DNA from: JBCBXA01 sp039816825
Lineage (GTDB): Bacteria; Pseudomonadota; Alphaproteobacteria; Rhizobiales; Rhizobiaceae
Direction: 5' to 3'
Assembly: GCA_039816825.1 (NCBI GenBank)
Contig: JBCBXA010000024.1
Location: 1 to 35,337, forward strand
DNA: 35,337 nt
Part shown: positions 8,298 to 16,757 of the stretch, piece after piece
Layout of the letters: the number at the start of each line of letters is the position of its first letter
Numbering within the stretch: the first letter of the stretch is position 1
The notes under the pieces: model-generated
What the model was told of the DNA's origin: nothing
Database searches by the model: none
What the model saw: the letters and a program-made list of their open reading frames with translations, nothing else
Translations under genes and position numbers: made by a program

Positions 8298-8894
8298 CTA
8301 GGAGATCAGCATCCACACCGCCACCAGCGCCAGAATGGCACCAAAGACCATGTTGAGTTTCCGGGCGCTGTCGTCCGTGCGGAACAGGCGCGCAATCTGA
8401 TCGCCGACAAGAGCCCAAAGCGAAAAGGCGATGAGATTGTTGAGGGTGAAGACGGTGGCAATCAGGAACAGCGCTGCCGAATATTGCATCTCTGTATCGG
8501 CCAGAAACTGTGTGAACATCAACGCGATAATGACGTAGGCCTTTGGATTGAGGATCAGCAGGACTGCCCCATCCACAAAGCCGGCCGGCTTGGGCTGCTC
8601 GCGAGCTTCCAGCCGCCCTGCCCGGAACAGTTTCCAAGCCAGCCACAGCACGTAGAGCGAACCGGCGGTTTTCAGGCCGGTGAAGAGCCCGGGAAATTGC
8701 TCCATGGCCGTCACGAACCCAAAGCCAATGGCAAGCGTCACAATCCAGGTGGCCAGATGGTATCCGGTGTTTGCGGGCACGGTAGCGCGAAAGCCGAATC
8801 GAGCGCCGTTGGCCGCAAAGAACAGGTTACCGGGGCCGGGACTGTAGGCCAGCGGCAGCAGGAACAAGATCAAAGCCAAACTGGTTTGCAGCAT
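8298..8894 (-). CDS. LysE/RhtB-family amino-acid exporter
   Basis: The 198-residue protein is strongly hydrophobic with about six membrane segments. It has the family signature YSPGPGNLF near residue 20, and GSLYVLWLAWKLFRA and the ILNPKAYVI block further on. LysE/RhtB proteins export amino acids or related small molecules from the cytoplasm; the substrate cannot be told from sequence. GGAG precedes the ATG at 8894 by nine bases. It lies upstream of ftsK on the same strand, but about 200 bases separate them and include the CtrA-type box, so the genes are probably not one operon. Confidence 0.9.
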   Translation of the reverse strand: MLQTSLALILFLLPLAYSPGPGNLFFAANGARFGFRATVPANTGYHLATWIVTLAIGFGFVTAMEQFPGLFTGLKTAGSLYVLWLAWKLFRAGRLEAREQPKPAGFVDGAVLLILNPKAYVIIALMFTQFLADTEMQYSAALFLIATVFTLNNLIAFSLWALVGDQIARLFRTDDSARKLNMVFGAILALVAVWMLIS

Positions 8895-8990
8895 CGCAGT
8901 TCTCCATCATCCGATTTGAAAGAGAACCGATCTTGAGAAACGAAGCGATCCGTTTCTTGCGCGTAGCCTATTTCAGTCCATCAAACGCAA

Positions 8991-9016
8991 AAAGGCCCCA
9001 CCGAAGCGGGGCCTTT
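8991..9016 (-). terminator. Intrinsic terminator of glnK-amtB
   Basis: AAAGGCCCC (8991-8999) and GGGGCCTTT (9008-9016) form a perfect 9-bp GC-rich stem with an 8-base loop. Read leftward it ends in a run of T residues, about 60 bases past the amtB stop. Confidence 0.85.
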
Positions 9017-9076
9017 GCATTGAAGTAGCGGCATGGGGAGGATGGTTGCCGCCACTTCGATTTCGGGGAACTCCGT

Positions 9077-10393
9077 CTAGCGGAACTCTGGGTAGGCTTC
9101 GACGCCGATCTCTGCCTTGTCCATGCCCATGAATTCGTCCTCTTCGGATGCCCGGATGCCGAGCGTTGCCTTGAGGAGGAACCAAACGATGGCCGATGCA
9201 ACAATCGTGAACACGGCGTAGCAGACGATACCGTACAGCTGCGTGATGTAGCTCGTCTCCGGGTTCGTCAGCGGCACGATGATGGTGCCCCAGATGCCTG
9301 CAAGCAGGTGAACCGGAATGGCGCCGACCACGTCGTCGATCTTGAACTTGTCGAGAAGCGGTACGGTGAAGACCACGATTACGCCACCAACGGCACCGAT
9401 GAGGATCGCCAGGAAGGGCGACGGCATCAGCGGTTCGGCGGTGATGGACACGAGACCGGCAAGCGCGCCGTTCAGGGCCATCGTCACGTCCACTTTGCCA
9501 TACATGACCTGCGTCAGGATGATCGCTGCGACCACGCCACCACAAGCTGCGAGGTTGGTGTTGGCGAAGATGCGGGAGATGTCGGAGACATCACCGATGG
9601 AGCCCATGGCGAGCTGCGAAGCGCCGTTGAAGCCGAACCAGCCGAGCCACAGAATGAACGTACCCAGCGTTGCGAGCGGGATGTTCGAGCCTGGCATGGC
9701 GACGGCCTTGCCGCCCTCATACTTGCCTGTGCGTGCGCCCAGGATGATCGCACCGGTGAGTGCTGCCCAGCCACCGACCGAGTGCACCAGCGTGGAGCCA
9801 GCGAAGTCGGAGAAGCCTGCTTCGGACAGGAAGCCACCGCCCCACTGCCAGGAACCGGCAATCGGATAGATGAAGCCCGTCAGAACGACAACAAAGATCA
9901 GGAACGGCCACAGCTTGATGCGCTCAGCCAGCGTGCCTGACACGATGGAGGCAGCGGTTGCGACGAACACCATCTGGAAGAACCAGTCGGATGGGGTCGA
10001 GTAGCCGACATCAAGAGCGTCGCCACCGGCTTCTTCCCAGCCATAGAAGCCGAAGGAGCCTAGGAAGCCGCCATCGACGCCATCATACATCAGGTTGTAA
10101 CCGACAACCCAATACATGATGCCTGCGATGGAATAGAGGCCGATGTTTTTGAGGCACTGCATAGAGACGTTCTTGGAACGCACCAGGCCAGCCTCGAGCA
10201 TGGCAAAGCCAGCGGCCATGAACATGACAAGGAAGCCGCCGATCAGGAATAGCAGCGTGTTGAAGATGTAGGCGACCTCAGGGGTCACGGGCACAGCTTC
10301 AGCTGCGTCCTGGCCAAAGGCGGCGCTGGCGGTCAAGGCCACCGGCGCGGCGAGGGCGGATACCCAACCCAGTTTTTTCATATCAATACCCAT
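9077..10393 (-). CDS. amtB: Ammonium transporter AmtB
   Basis: The 438-residue protein has a cleavable signal peptide (MKKLGWVSALAAPVALTASAAFGQ after four residues) and then the 11-helix Amt/Rh core. Marker blocks are AGFAMLEAGLVRSKN, GWAALTGAIILGARTG, FILWLGWFGFNGAS and the late VHLLAGIWGT with its conserved His. It conducts ammonium across the inner membrane and is blocked by unmodified GlnK. The frame extends further upstream into glnK, but AGGGG eight bases before the ATG at 10393, plus the signal peptide, fixes the start. It lies 13 bases behind glnK, the classical co-regulated pair. Confidence 0.97.
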   Translation of the reverse strand: MGIDMKKLGWVSALAAPVALTASAAFGQDAAEAVPVTPEVAYIFNTLLFLIGGFLVMFMAAGFAMLEAGLVRSKNVSMQCLKNIGLYSIAGIMYWVVGYNLMYDGVDGGFLGSFGFYGWEEAGGDALDVGYSTPSDWFFQMVFVATAASIVSGTLAERIKLWPFLIFVVVLTGFIYPIAGSWQWGGGFLSEAGFSDFAGSTLVHSVGGWAALTGAIILGARTGKYEGGKAVAMPGSNIPLATLGTFILWLGWFGFNGASQLAMGSIGDVSDISRIFANTNLAACGGVVAAIILTQVMYGKVDVTMALNGALAGLVSITAEPLMPSPFLAILIGAVGGVIVVFTVPLLDKFKIDDVVGAIPVHLLAGIWGTIIVPLTNPETSYITQLYGIVCYAVFTIVASAIVWFLLKATLGIRASEEDEFMGMDKAEIGVEAYPEFR

Positions 10394-10406
10394 TTTACTC
10401 GCCCCT

Positions 10407-10745
10407 CTAAAGAGCCGCGACGTCGGTTTCGCCGGTGCGGATACGCACGGCGGACTCAACGTCATGAACGAAGATTTTGCCGTCACCGATCTGACCGGTT
10501 TTGGCAGCGCCAGCGATCGCTTCCACAGCGGCTGGAGCAACGGCGTCGTCAACGACGACTTCCAACTTGATCTTGGGCAGGAAAGACACGGCGTATTCGG
10601 TGCCGCGATAGATTTCCGTGTGGCCCTTTTGGCGGCCATAGCCCTTCACTTCCGTCACGGTCAGCCCCTGCACGCCGACGCCGGTGAGTGCTTCACGCAC
10701 CTCGTCGAGCTTGAAGGGCTTGATGATCGCAATAACGATTTTCAT
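10407..10745 (-). CDS. glnK: Nitrogen regulatory protein P-II (GlnK)
   Basis: The 112-residue protein is a full-length PII protein. It begins MKIVIAIIKPFKLDEVREAL and has the T-loop EIYRGTEY with the uridylylation target Tyr51. The B- and C-loop blocks TGQIGDGKIFV and RIRTGE complete the ATP/ADP/2-oxoglutarate site. GlnK reports cellular nitrogen and carbon status and plugs AmtB when ammonium is ample. Linkage to amtB 13 bases downstream favours the name glnK over glnB. A sigma-54 promoter candidate (10829-10844) and an NtrC-like site (10931-10947) upstream suggest induction under nitrogen limitation. Confidence 0.96.
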   Translation of the reverse strand: MKIVIAIIKPFKLDEVREALTGVGVQGLTVTEVKGYGRQKGHTEIYRGTEYAVSFLPKIKLEVVVDDAVAPAAVEAIAGAAKTGQIGDGKIFVHDVESAVRIRTGETDVAAL

Positions 10746-10828
10746 GTCACCACTCGTTTGACTGAGCCCTGCAATGCGCAGGGCCTTCGACTTGCAGCGC
10801 CCCTGAGGGCGTCTACTGCAGCTGTTTA

Positions 10829-10844
10829 TTCAAACGTCGTGCCA
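10829..10844 (-). promoter_or_regulatory. Sigma-54 promoter of glnK-amtB
   Basis: Read leftward, TGGCACG-N4-TTGAA matches the -24/-12 consensus TGGCACG-N4-TTGCW except for one base in the -12 element. It lies about 85 bases upstream of the glnK start, which predicts a leader of roughly 70 bases. Confidence 0.65.
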
Positions 10845-10930
10845 GACTCGAATATGTGAGTTAAGTTATTGAATTATATTATTAAATAGGCCCATACCAG
10901 AATCTGGCGTAAAGATGTTGGAAATGTGAT

Positions 10931-10947
10931 TGCCTATAAAGTGTGCA
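10931..10947. promoter_or_regulatory. NtrC-like enhancer site
   Basis: The 17-bp sequence TGC-N11-GCA has the spacing of the NtrC site TGCACC-N5-GGTGCA, with a good right half (GTGCA) and a degenerate left half. Its centre is about 120 bases upstream of the predicted sigma-54 start point, the usual enhancer distance. Confidence 0.45.
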
Positions 10948-10981
10948 AAACGGGAAAATTGCTCACGAAATAGTCAATCGC

Positions 10982-11893
10982 CTAAGACGTCCGCACCCGA
11001 ATGAGTCCTTCTTGGGCAACTGAGACCAGTCGCCTCCCCTCGCGGTTGTAAATTCCGCCCATGGCTAGCCCTGTTCCTCGGTCTGATGCCGGGCTCGATT
11101 GCTGGTAGAAAAGCCAGTCCTTCAGGTGCTCCATGGTGGGAGACGTGTGGAACCACATGGCGTGGTCAATGGAGGCCACCTGGAGATCGTTGTTGAAGAT
11201 CGACCGACCGTGGGGAAACAGGGACGTGTCCAGCAGGGTCATATCGGAGAGATAGGCGATGATGGCCGCTGCGAGCCCAGGCTCGGCCTTTTGCTCATCA
11301 GTCTGGTGGCCGGACAGGCCATCCATCACGGCCCGCAGCCAGATGTTCTGTGTTGGCGGCAGTGGTTCGCGGCTGACATAATGATCAAGCCCGATGGGTC
11401 GTAGCTCTAATGGTCGGCGCTTCAGCCAGTATTGCTTGATGTGCTCTGGAAGAAAGGAAAGCTGTTCGGCCATCAGTTCAGGAATGGAAGGCAAATCTTC
11501 CGGCGCAGGCGCTTCCACCATCGGCTCATGGTGGGAAAGCCCTGCTTCTGTCGTCTTGAACGATGCCGACAGCGTCAGGATCGCCCTGCCGTTCTGGCTG
11601 GCTCGTGCGTGGCGGGCGGTGAAGCTGCCGCCGTCGCGCAGTCGATCCACTTCGAAGGTGACGGGAACTTCAGGGTCTCCGGGCCGCAGAAAGTAAGCGT
11701 GGAGCGAGTGCACCGCGCGATCCTCAGGCACGGTGCGTGTGGCAGCCACGAGGGCCTGCGCGATCACCTGCCCGCCATATATGCGCTTCCAGCCCAAATT
11801 CATGGAGCCTGCCTCATACCGGCCGTCTCCTGCCGGGCGGAGATCCAGAACATCCAGCAATTGGGCGAAGGGAGGTTGAATCGGGTCAGTCAT
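10982..11893 (-). CDS. tesB: Acyl-CoA thioesterase II
   Basis: The 303-residue protein is a double-hotdog TesB. It has the N-terminal RIYGGQVIAQAL and HSLHAYFLRPGD blocks. The C-terminal half has YLSDMTLLDTSL (the Asp of the catalytic triad), SIDHAMWFH, and AQEGLIR with the catalytic Gln. It hydrolyses medium- and long-chain acyl-CoA in the cytoplasm. GGAG precedes the ATG at 11893 by five bases. It is transcribed leftward toward glnK, with the sigma-54 region in between, and is probably an independent unit. Confidence 0.95.
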   Translation of the reverse strand: MTDPIQPPFAQLLDVLDLRPAGDGRYEAGSMNLGWKRIYGGQVIAQALVAATRTVPEDRAVHSLHAYFLRPGDPEVPVTFEVDRLRDGGSFTARHARASQNGRAILTLSASFKTTEAGLSHHEPMVEAPAPEDLPSIPELMAEQLSFLPEHIKQYWLKRRPLELRPIGLDHYVSREPLPPTQNIWLRAVMDGLSGHQTDEQKAEPGLAAAIIAYLSDMTLLDTSLFPHGRSIFNNDLQVASIDHAMWFHTSPTMEHLKDWLFYQQSSPASDRGTGLAMGGIYNREGRRLVSVAQEGLIRVRTS

Positions 11894-12337
11894 GCTTTCT
11901 CCGTTCAGGCCTTCAACTGCGCATGGCGTCAGCTTTCCGGAGGCCCATCTCCATGCGCGTGCTTTGCCAGCACACCAGCCACGTTGCCGCGCCGTCAGCC
12001 AAGGCGCGCAAGCTTATCTCATCACGAACGAGAGCTGCCTGCAATGACGTAAACGTAAACGTCAGAATACCGGGCCGGCTTTTGCCGTCGCTTGGCCTTG
12101 GTGCGTTGGTGTTTGTGCAAGTGCGTTGACGTATATCAACTCTTCACGGACCACAGAAAGGCAAGCGGTCAATTGGGCCCAATCTGACGCTCCAGAACTT
12201 CTACGACGGGCAGCGCTTCCAGAAGCGATGGTTTTGAAGTGGTGTCTGCGTGTTGCTGTCGGTCCGCTTCAGGATCAGTCCAAGCAGCATCAAGATAAAT
12301 TGGCTTTCATAGCCGAACCGCTGCGCTAAAGAGCCAT
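11894..12337. other. Intergenic region between tesB and the aldolase gene, two symmetric motifs
   Basis: I see no convincing gene in these 444 bases. They hold the imperfect palindrome GACGT-AAACGTAA-ACGTC (about 12046-12063) and GTTGA-CGTATA-TCAAC (12125-12140, perfect 5-bp arms). Both could be operators for the divergent promoters, but neither matches a consensus I can name. Confidence 0.4.
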
Positions 12338-13243
12338 ATGACCGAAACAGACCCCATTTCGCCTTCGATCGGCGGCCTCACCGCCTTTCCTCTTACTCCT
12401 GCCACATCCGACGGAGTGGTTCTAGTCGATGAGGTGACAGGTCTGGTCGACCGCCTGGCGAGTACGGCAGTATCGGCCATCGGTGTTCTCGGTAGTACAG
12501 GCATTCAAGCTTACCTGACCCGCCAGGAACGGCGCCGAGCCATTGTCGCCGCAGCGGAGGCCAACGGGGGACGCAAACCCCTCATGGTTGGCATTGGTGC
12601 CATGCGGACCGACGACGCATGTGTGCTGGCCAGCGATGCAGCCGAGGCGGGTGCGGACTGGCTGGTCCTCACTCCGATTTCCTACACGCCGCTTACTCAG
12701 GAAGAGGCGTTTGCGCATTACCAGATGGTGGCGGCTGAAACCGAGCTTCCGCTCTGCATTTATGCCAATCCAGGCACGACGCATTTCGTGTTCAGTCGGG
12801 ACCTCATCAGACGGCTTGCCCAAGAGCCATCCATCAAGGCCATCAAGATGCCCCTGACGGATGATGGGGATGTGGCGGGGGAACTGGCGGTCCTTCGCGC
12901 CGCCTGTCCTGCCGACTTCAGTCTTGGTTACAGTGCGGATTGGGAAATGGTTCGATCTTTTGCTGAGGGCGCGGACTGTTTCCACTCTGCAGCAGCGGGT
13001 CTGTTTCCCAATGCATGGCTGGCGCTGGCCGAAGCGGCGCGAACGGACAATCAGTCTGCTCTGTCAGCCTTTCGGCCGATGCTGGAACTGCTGCGTGCCC
13101 ATGGCAGTCTGCGAGTGCTCTATGCCTGCGCTGCGCAAATGGGTTTGACGAAAGCTGTCCCACCAAGGCCCATCCTGCCCCTGGACGCTGACGTTCAGAA
13201 GCAGTGCGCCGTCGCCATGGCCAGGTTCGAAAGTTTTGGCTGA
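12338..13243 (+). CDS. Dihydrodipicolinate synthase (DapA)-family aldolase/lyase
   Basis: The 301-residue protein is a TIM-barrel class I aldolase of the DapA/NanA family. It has the substrate loop GVLGSTGIQAYLT (in place of GTTGE), LTPISYTPLTQEE, the IYANPG block with the catalytic Tyr, and the Schiff-base Lys in IKAIKMPL. The altered GSTG loop and the location away from lysine genes argue against a housekeeping DapA. A sugar-acid or keto-acid aldolase role is more likely, but the substrate is unknown. AAAGAG precedes the ATG by six bases. Confidence 0.88.
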   Translation: MTETDPISPSIGGLTAFPLTPATSDGVVLVDEVTGLVDRLASTAVSAIGVLGSTGIQAYLTRQERRRAIVAAAEANGGRKPLMVGIGAMRTDDACVLASDAAEAGADWLVLTPISYTPLTQEEAFAHYQMVAAETELPLCIYANPGTTHFVFSRDLIRRLAQEPSIKAIKMPLTDDGDVAGELAVLRAACPADFSLGYSADWEMVRSFAEGADCFHSAAAGLFPNAWLALAEAARTDNQSALSAFRPMLELLRAHGSLRVLYACAAQMGLTKAVPPRPILPLDADVQKQCAVAMARFESFG

Positions 13244-13319
13244 CGCCGTGTGGTCGCAGCCCGTGGGCAATTGAGGCGCCACACGCTATGTTATGGCCAC
13301 GCATTACGAGTAAGACGCC

Positions 13320-14648
13320 ATGACCAAAAGATCCCCCGCAAACGAGACGTCCACCGAGCGTGAGGCACCTCATGACATTGTCATTGCCGGAGCGGGCTAT
13401 GTCGGCATGTCGCTGGCGGTATCGGTCAAGCAGGCAGCGCCTCATCTGCGTGTTCTGGTGGTTGATCCGGCTCCAAAGGGCGCATTTCGCAACGATCCGC
13501 GCGCGTCCGCGATTGCGGCGGCGGCGAGCCGAATGCTCGACACGATGGGGGTTTGGCAAGGCCTGCTGACGGAAAGCCAGCCGATCAATGAAATGATCGT
13601 GACGGACAGCAAGCTGGCTGATCCCGTGCGGCCTGTATTTCTGACATTTGGCGATGCTGAAGCGGCTGCTCCCGAGCCTTTCGCTCACATGGTGCCAAAC
13701 GCTGCGCTCCTGACGGCGCTCCATGCGCGTGCGGACGAGCTGGGAGTGGAGCGGCTGCCCCGCCACGTCGTTGCTGACTTTGAGCGTGATGGTGGATTGA
13801 GCGCGTTGAGCCTGAAAAGCGTTGAGACCGGCAAGGTCAAACAGCAGCGCGCGCGCCTGCTGGTGGCTTGTGATGGTGTCCGGTCGAAGCTGCGCGATCT
13901 TGCGGGCATACGCACAATCCGTGTTCCCTATGATCAGATGGGTATTGTCACAACAGTTGCCCACGAGCGTGACCATGAAGGCCGCGCGGAGGAGCATTTC
14001 CTTCCTGCAGGCCCTTTCGCCACGCTTCCGCTGCCTCCCAAGGACGGCAAGAACAGATCCTCAATTGTCTGGACTGAAGCAACTTCAGACGCTGAGCGTC
14101 TCCTCGCTATGGATGACTTTGAGTTCGAGCTGGAGCTGGAACAGCGGTTTGGCCTTCAACTGGGTGACATCTCGGTCGACGGACCGCGCAATGCCTATCC
14201 GTTGGGTCTGACGCTTGCCCGGGACACGGTTCGCGATGGGTTCGCACTTGCCGGCGATGCTGCTCACGGCATTCACCCCATTGCCGGTCAGGGGCTCAAT
14301 CTTGGCTTCAAGGATGTTGCGGCGCTGGCTGAGACGATTGTCGAAGCGGATCGATTGGGCCTGGATTTTTCATCGGTCAGTGCGCTGGAACGCTATCAAT
14401 CATGGAGGCGGTTCGACACCGTTCAGATGGGCGTGACCACTGATGTGCTGAACCGGCTGTTCTCCAATGACAATCCGCTGCTGACTGCAGCGCGTGATCT
14501 TGGCTTGGGTGTCGTCGACCGTCTTCCGCGGTTGAAAGAAGCTTTCATCGGCCAGGCGGCTGGTAACGATCTGCCCGGCATTCTGGGCCGGGCCCAAAGG
14601 CATTTGCTGCCCGAACAACCCCGTCTTCTATCCGGTGAACCGATCTAG
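13320..14648 (+). CDS. UbiH/UbiF-family FAD-dependent hydroxylase (ubiquinone biosynthesis)
   Basis: The 442-residue flavoprotein monooxygenase has an N-terminal Rossmann motif IVIAGAGYVGMSLA, the DPRASAIAAAASRML block typical of UbiH-type enzymes, the internal ACDGVRSKLRD, and the FAD-ribityl motif GDAAHGIHPIAGQGLNLGFKD. These enzymes hydroxylate the ubiquinone ring. Which ring position this one acts on (UbiH, UbiF or alphaproteobacterial UbiL type) cannot be told from sequence alone. It starts 76 bases after the aldolase gene and is convergent with the Trm112-like gene, with 14 bases between stops. Confidence 0.9.
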   Translation: MTKRSPANETSTEREAPHDIVIAGAGYVGMSLAVSVKQAAPHLRVLVVDPAPKGAFRNDPRASAIAAAASRMLDTMGVWQGLLTESQPINEMIVTDSKLADPVRPVFLTFGDAEAAAPEPFAHMVPNAALLTALHARADELGVERLPRHVVADFERDGGLSALSLKSVETGKVKQQRARLLVACDGVRSKLRDLAGIRTIRVPYDQMGIVTTVAHERDHEGRAEEHFLPAGPFATLPLPPKDGKNRSSIVWTEATSDAERLLAMDDFEFELELEQRFGLQLGDISVDGPRNAYPLGLTLARDTVRDGFALAGDAAHGIHPIAGQGLNLGFKDVAALAETIVEADRLGLDFSSVSALERYQSWRRFDTVQMGVTTDVLNRLFSNDNPLLTAARDLGLGVVDRLPRLKEAFIGQAAGNDLPGILGRAQRHLLPEQPRLLSGEPI

Positions 14649-14662
14649 CAGGAGTGGGCCGA

Positions 14663-14926
14663 TCAACGGTGAACGTAGTTTACGAGCTCGTCCTCGGCCA
14701 TCTCCCGTGCTTCTGATGCAAGCATGATGGGAATGCCCCCCCGCACAGGATAGGCCAGTTTAGCCTTCGGGCTCACAAGCTCGCCTTTCTCCAGATCGAC
14801 GTGCAGTCGCCCGTGGGTCAAAGGGCATACCAGCAGTTCCAACATGCGAACATCGATGTCGAGCTTGGTGCGCACCTCGCCCGGTTTGGCGTCTGACTGG
14901 AGGGTGGTATCTTCTGTTTCGCTCAT
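14663..14926 (-). CDS. Trm112-family protein
   Basis: The 87-residue protein carries the Trm112/YcaR block LLVCPLTHGRL, then LVSPKAKLAYPVRGGIPIML. Trm112 proteins activate methyltransferases in many organisms; bacterial members are poorly characterised. Only one cysteine remains, so a four-Cys zinc site is absent, as in other alphaproteobacterial versions. It follows the Lon-domain gene by 14 bases and is the last gene of the leftward unit. Confidence 0.88.
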   Translation of the reverse strand: MSETEDTTLQSDAKPGEVRTKLDIDVRMLELLVCPLTHGRLHVDLEKGELVSPKAKLAYPVRGGIPIMLASEAREMAEDELVNYVHR

Positions 14927-14940
14927 GGCGCGATAATGAC

Positions 14941-15615
14941 CTATTGCAGCGTGCCCGTCACGTCGTCCGAGCTGCGGGCGAGGGTCATTTGGGTGATGGC
15001 AATCAGTGTTTCAGCACGCGCCTTCAGGCTCTCCGCCTCGAGAAGGGCCTGTTTTTCTGCGGGCCCGTAGGGGCTCAGCATGGACAGGGAGTTCACCAGG
15101 ACATCATTGCCTGCTCGGGCAATCGAGTCCCAATCGGTTTCCATATCATTGGCTTCCAGAAACTGCCTGAATGTCGTGAGCAGCAGCTCGCGATCCACCT
15201 GTTCGGCGTCGCCAGCATCGTCGTCCAAATCTCCCAGAAAGGGAGACATGTGGCACCTGCGGAAGGGCTCCGGCGTTGCCATTTCCTCAATGATCCGGAA
15301 GCGGCAAATTCCTGAAAGCGTCACGAGATACCGCCCGTCCCCCGTTTCCTGCAGGCCGGTCACGCGCCCGACGCAGCCAACCGCGCAGAGATCCGGCTCG
15401 CCATCTTCCAGTTTGCTTCCATCCAAAGCGGGTTGAACCATCGCCACCAGCCGGTCTCCGGCCAGTGCGCTGTCGAACATTGACAGAAAGCGGGGCTCGA
15501 AAATATTCAGCGGCATCTGACCGCCCGGCAACAGCAAGGCGCCTGCCAGCGGAAACACAGGCACGGTTTCCGGCAGATCTTCCGCTCGGACATATGATTT
15601 GTTTCCAGCCTGCAT
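14941..15615 (-). CDS. Lon substrate-binding (LON N-terminal) domain protein
   Basis: The 224-residue protein has the Lon N-terminal domain without ATPase or protease parts. Blocks are VPVFPLAGALLLPGGQMPLNIFEPR, CAVGCVGRVTG (cf. VGT in Lon) and GICRFRI. Residues 125-200 form a helical extension. In Lon this domain captures substrates; the stand-alone form is common in bacteria and of unclear role. AGGGCGAG precedes the ATG at 15615. It lies between the thioredoxin-TPR gene (108 bases upstream) and the Trm112-like gene (14 bases downstream). Confidence 0.9.
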   Translation of the reverse strand: MQAGNKSYVRAEDLPETVPVFPLAGALLLPGGQMPLNIFEPRFLSMFDSALAGDRLVAMVQPALDGSKLEDGEPDLCAVGCVGRVTGLQETGDGRYLVTLSGICRFRIIEEMATPEPFRRCHMSPFLGDLDDDAGDAEQVDRELLLTTFRQFLEANDMETDWDSIARAGNDVLVNSLSMLSPYGPAEKQALLEAESLKARAETLIAITQMTLARSSDDVTGTLQ

Positions 15616-15723
15616 ACACTCGCCCTGGTCGAACTCTCACCAGAATAGATGGAGCGCATGGCCCCACGCACAAGGGTGTGGACTGAGACTCGCAGCAGGC
15701 GTCTTGGGTCGCTCGTTTGAACT

Positions 15724-16743
15724 CTAGGAGAAAAGCGCGGCGCTCAGCTTACGTCTGCCGGTCACCGTGGCTGGATCGGAGTTTCCCCAGGCCTCAAAGA
15801 ACTTCAGCAATTGCTTGCGCGCACCGTCTTCTTCCCACTCGCGGTCGGCCTTGAAGATTGCGATCAACCGGTCGGTCGCTTCTTCCTTGTGCCCATTCGC
15901 CGCCAAAGCGAGAGCGAAGTCGAAATTAGATTGATGATTGTCCGGGTTGGCGTCTGCCCTGGCCTTCAGTTCACTCAGGTCACCAAGAGCGTCGGCCTCC
16001 TCGGCCAAGGCGATCTGGCCGAGTATGGGGGCCACTTCCGGTTTGGTCTTCAGATCGTCCGCGAGGGGTTCCAGAAGCTCTTTGGCCTTGGCCGTCTCAC
16101 CAACGGCAAGGTAGCACCGTGCGAGGCCTGCAAGTGCCCGAATATTCTCGGGTGCCTGTTGAAGCACGGCCGCATAGATTTGGGCCGCGCTCTGAACGTT
16201 TTGCGGTTCAGGCCCGGCCGCCAGCGCTGCATCGGCCTGTTCCAAAGCTGCGTCGATATCCTGTTCCTGCGGACTTGGTGCCGGGCCTCCGCTGGCCTGC
16301 ACGACGCGGTCGATAAAGGACGCGACCTCAGATTGCGGCAGCGCGCCCATAAAGCCGTCAATCGGCTGACCCTTGGAGAAAGCGAAGACGGCCGGAATGG
16401 ACTGCACTCCAAGCTGTCCAGCTATGGCTGGGTGCTCATCAATGTTCATCTTGACCAGTTTGACGGCTCCACCTGCGGCCTGCACGGCGGCCTCAATCGC
16501 TGGTGTCAGCTGCTTGCATGGTCCACACCACGGGGCCCAGAAGTCGACCAACACCGGCTGGTTGAGAGATTCGTCCACCACATCGGCCTTGAATGCCGCC
16601 GTCGTGGTGTCCTTGATCAGACTGCCAACGCCGGCAGGCCCGGTTGCCGTTGACACAGGGGCGGCGCCGTCAACACTCACGGTCTGGCTGCCATAGGGAT
16701 TCTGGCCACCGGCAGGTGCGAAGGGGTTGTCGTTCTCTTGCAT
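15724..16743 (-). CDS. Thioredoxin-TPR protein (CnoX/YbbN-like)
   Basis: The 339-residue protein has a low-complexity N-terminus, a thioredoxin domain (about 45-150) with the intact redox motif WAPWCGPCKQL and the cis-Pro block GVQSIPAVFAF, and then a helical TPR-like C-terminal half (about 165-335). This architecture matches YbbN/CnoX, a redox-linked holdase and co-chaperone that protects proteins from oxidative damage. The intact CGPC suggests true thioredoxin activity, unlike E. coli YbbN with its altered motif. It follows the ProX-like gene by 14 bases, so they are probably co-transcribed. Confidence 0.92.
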   Translation of the reverse strand: MQENDNPFAPAGGQNPYGSQTVSVDGAAPVSTATGPAGVGSLIKDTTTAAFKADVVDESLNQPVLVDFWAPWCGPCKQLTPAIEAAVQAAGGAVKLVKMNIDEHPAIAGQLGVQSIPAVFAFSKGQPIDGFMGALPQSEVASFIDRVVQASGGPAPSPQEQDIDAALEQADAALAAGPEPQNVQSAAQIYAAVLQQAPENIRALAGLARCYLAVGETAKAKELLEPLADDLKTKPEVAPILGQIALAEEADALGDLSELKARADANPDNHQSNFDFALALAANGHKEEATDRLIAIFKADREWEEDGARKQLLKFFEAWGNSDPATVTGRRKLSAALFS

Positions 16744-16757
16744 TGGAACTCTGCTTC

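Noticed and set aside
10394..10639. Upstream extension of the amtB frame
   Set aside because: It overlaps glnK, lacks a ribosome-binding site and places the signal peptide in the middle; the ATG at 10393 has AGGGG and a proper signal peptide.
12918..13997. Long leftward open frame over the aldolase and UbiH-type genes
   Set aside because: It spans two recognised genes on the opposite strand and reads as low-complexity, Arg/His-rich shadow sequence.
15811..16653. Long rightward open frame over the thioredoxin-TPR gene
   Set aside because: It is a shadow of the intact CGPC-containing gene on the other strand.
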